In this document: positions 14,262 to 14,278 of the stretch, piece by piece | How positions within the stretch are numbered: position 1 is the first letter of the stretch | Layout: every line of letters begins with the position of its first letter | Translations under genes and position numbers: made by a program | Source: JBAVEL01 sp049587715 | GTDB taxonomy: Bacteria; Bacteroidota; Ignavibacteria; UBA10030; UBA6906 | Direction of reading: 5' to 3' | DNA: 14,278 nucleotides | NCBI GenBank assembly: GCA_049587715.1 | Contig: JBAVEL010000066.1 | Location: 1-14,278 of the forward strand | The notes under the pieces: model-generated | What the model was told of the DNA's origin: nothing | The model's input: only the letters and a program-made list of their open reading frames with translations | The model's database searches: none

Positions 14262-14278
14262 ACCCAAAAGGAGGATGC
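14256..14278 (+). mobile_element. Start of gene cassette 5, cut by the window edge
   Basis: TTAGGC after G14255, followed within 10 bases by a strong ribosome-binding sequence AAAAGGAGG. The ATG at 14275 overlaps too closely with that sequence to be its natural start, so the gene probably starts just beyond the window. Confidence 0.8.

Larger units (their letters stand above)
8667..14278 (+). mobile_element. Chromosomal integron with same-direction ('inverted') integrase and at least four cassettes
   Basis: Contains intI (8667-9635), an attI-type region (9636-9826), cassettes 1-4 (9821-10569, 10570-12312, 12313-13103, 13104-14255) and the start of cassette 5 (14256 onward). Each cassette begins with TTRRRY and ends in an attC whose R'' box matches the cassette's own first bases. 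The array continues beyond the right edge. All cassette genes and intI point the same way, so attI lies at the 3' side of intI, unlike class 1-3 integrons and Vibrio superintegrons where intI is divergent. Similar inverted arrangements are known from a few lineages such as Treponema denticola. No transposon ends or resistance genes are seen, favouring a sedentary chromosomal integron. Confidence 0.93.

Noticed and set aside
9821..14278. CRISPR array or transposon as the source of the repeats
   Set aside because: Repeats are separated by genes of unequal length, have R''/R' boxes and folded stems, and sit beside intI; they are attC sites. No transposase or spacer pattern is present.

Overview
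The window looks like a chromosome segment from a GC-rich, largely uncultured bacterium. Two large secreted proteins and one tiny one resemble those of the Fibrobacteres-Chlorobi-Bacteroidetes-type candidate phyla (for example Latescibacterota or Eisenbacteria). The clearest sign is the C-terminal NYPNPFN plus FlgD-like immunoglobulin fold, a cell-surface/type IX-type sorting domain. This placement is an inference from protein style, not from a marker gene.

Region 1 (1-8405) is ordinary GC-rich host DNA. A tight + strand group comes first: an M28 zinc peptidase, a DUF4126 membrane protein and a YeaQ/YmgE-type small membrane protein. After a 371-base non-coding leader with hairpins there are two large exported phosphoesterases: a calcineurin-like metallophosphoesterase with a FlgD-like tail, and an alkaline-phosphatase-superfamily phosphodiesterase fused to Asp-box repeats. 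A 128-residue protein follows that is almost nothing but a signal peptide and a sorting-type domain.

Region 2 (8667-14278) is a chromosomal integron. It holds an intact integron integrase (intI), a short attI-type region with a perfect TATAAT box, direct repeats and a hairpin, then four complete gene cassettes and the start of a fifth. Each complete cassette ends in a recognisable attC site. The integrase is transcribed in the same direction as the cassettes, with the array lying downstream of its 3' end. This is the 'inverted integrase' layout, opposite to class 1 integrons and the Vibrio superintegron.

The array carries two structurally different attC families in strict alternation: 158-base sites after cassettes 1 and 3, and 59-60-base sites after cassettes 2 and 4. 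Both families show paired stems with two unpaired extrahelical bases seven positions apart, and pairs of sites show compensatory base changes. The cassettes encode an HEPN-like all-helical protein (tentative), a eukaryote-like non-RD protein kinase with an unassigned C-terminal domain, a six-helix membrane protein, and an M23 zinc-peptidase lipoprotein. None resembles an antibiotic-resistance gene. A host-interaction, stress or phage-defence role is possible for the first two but is only inference. Cassette genes look visibly less GC-rich than the host genes upstream, which fits capture from other sources.
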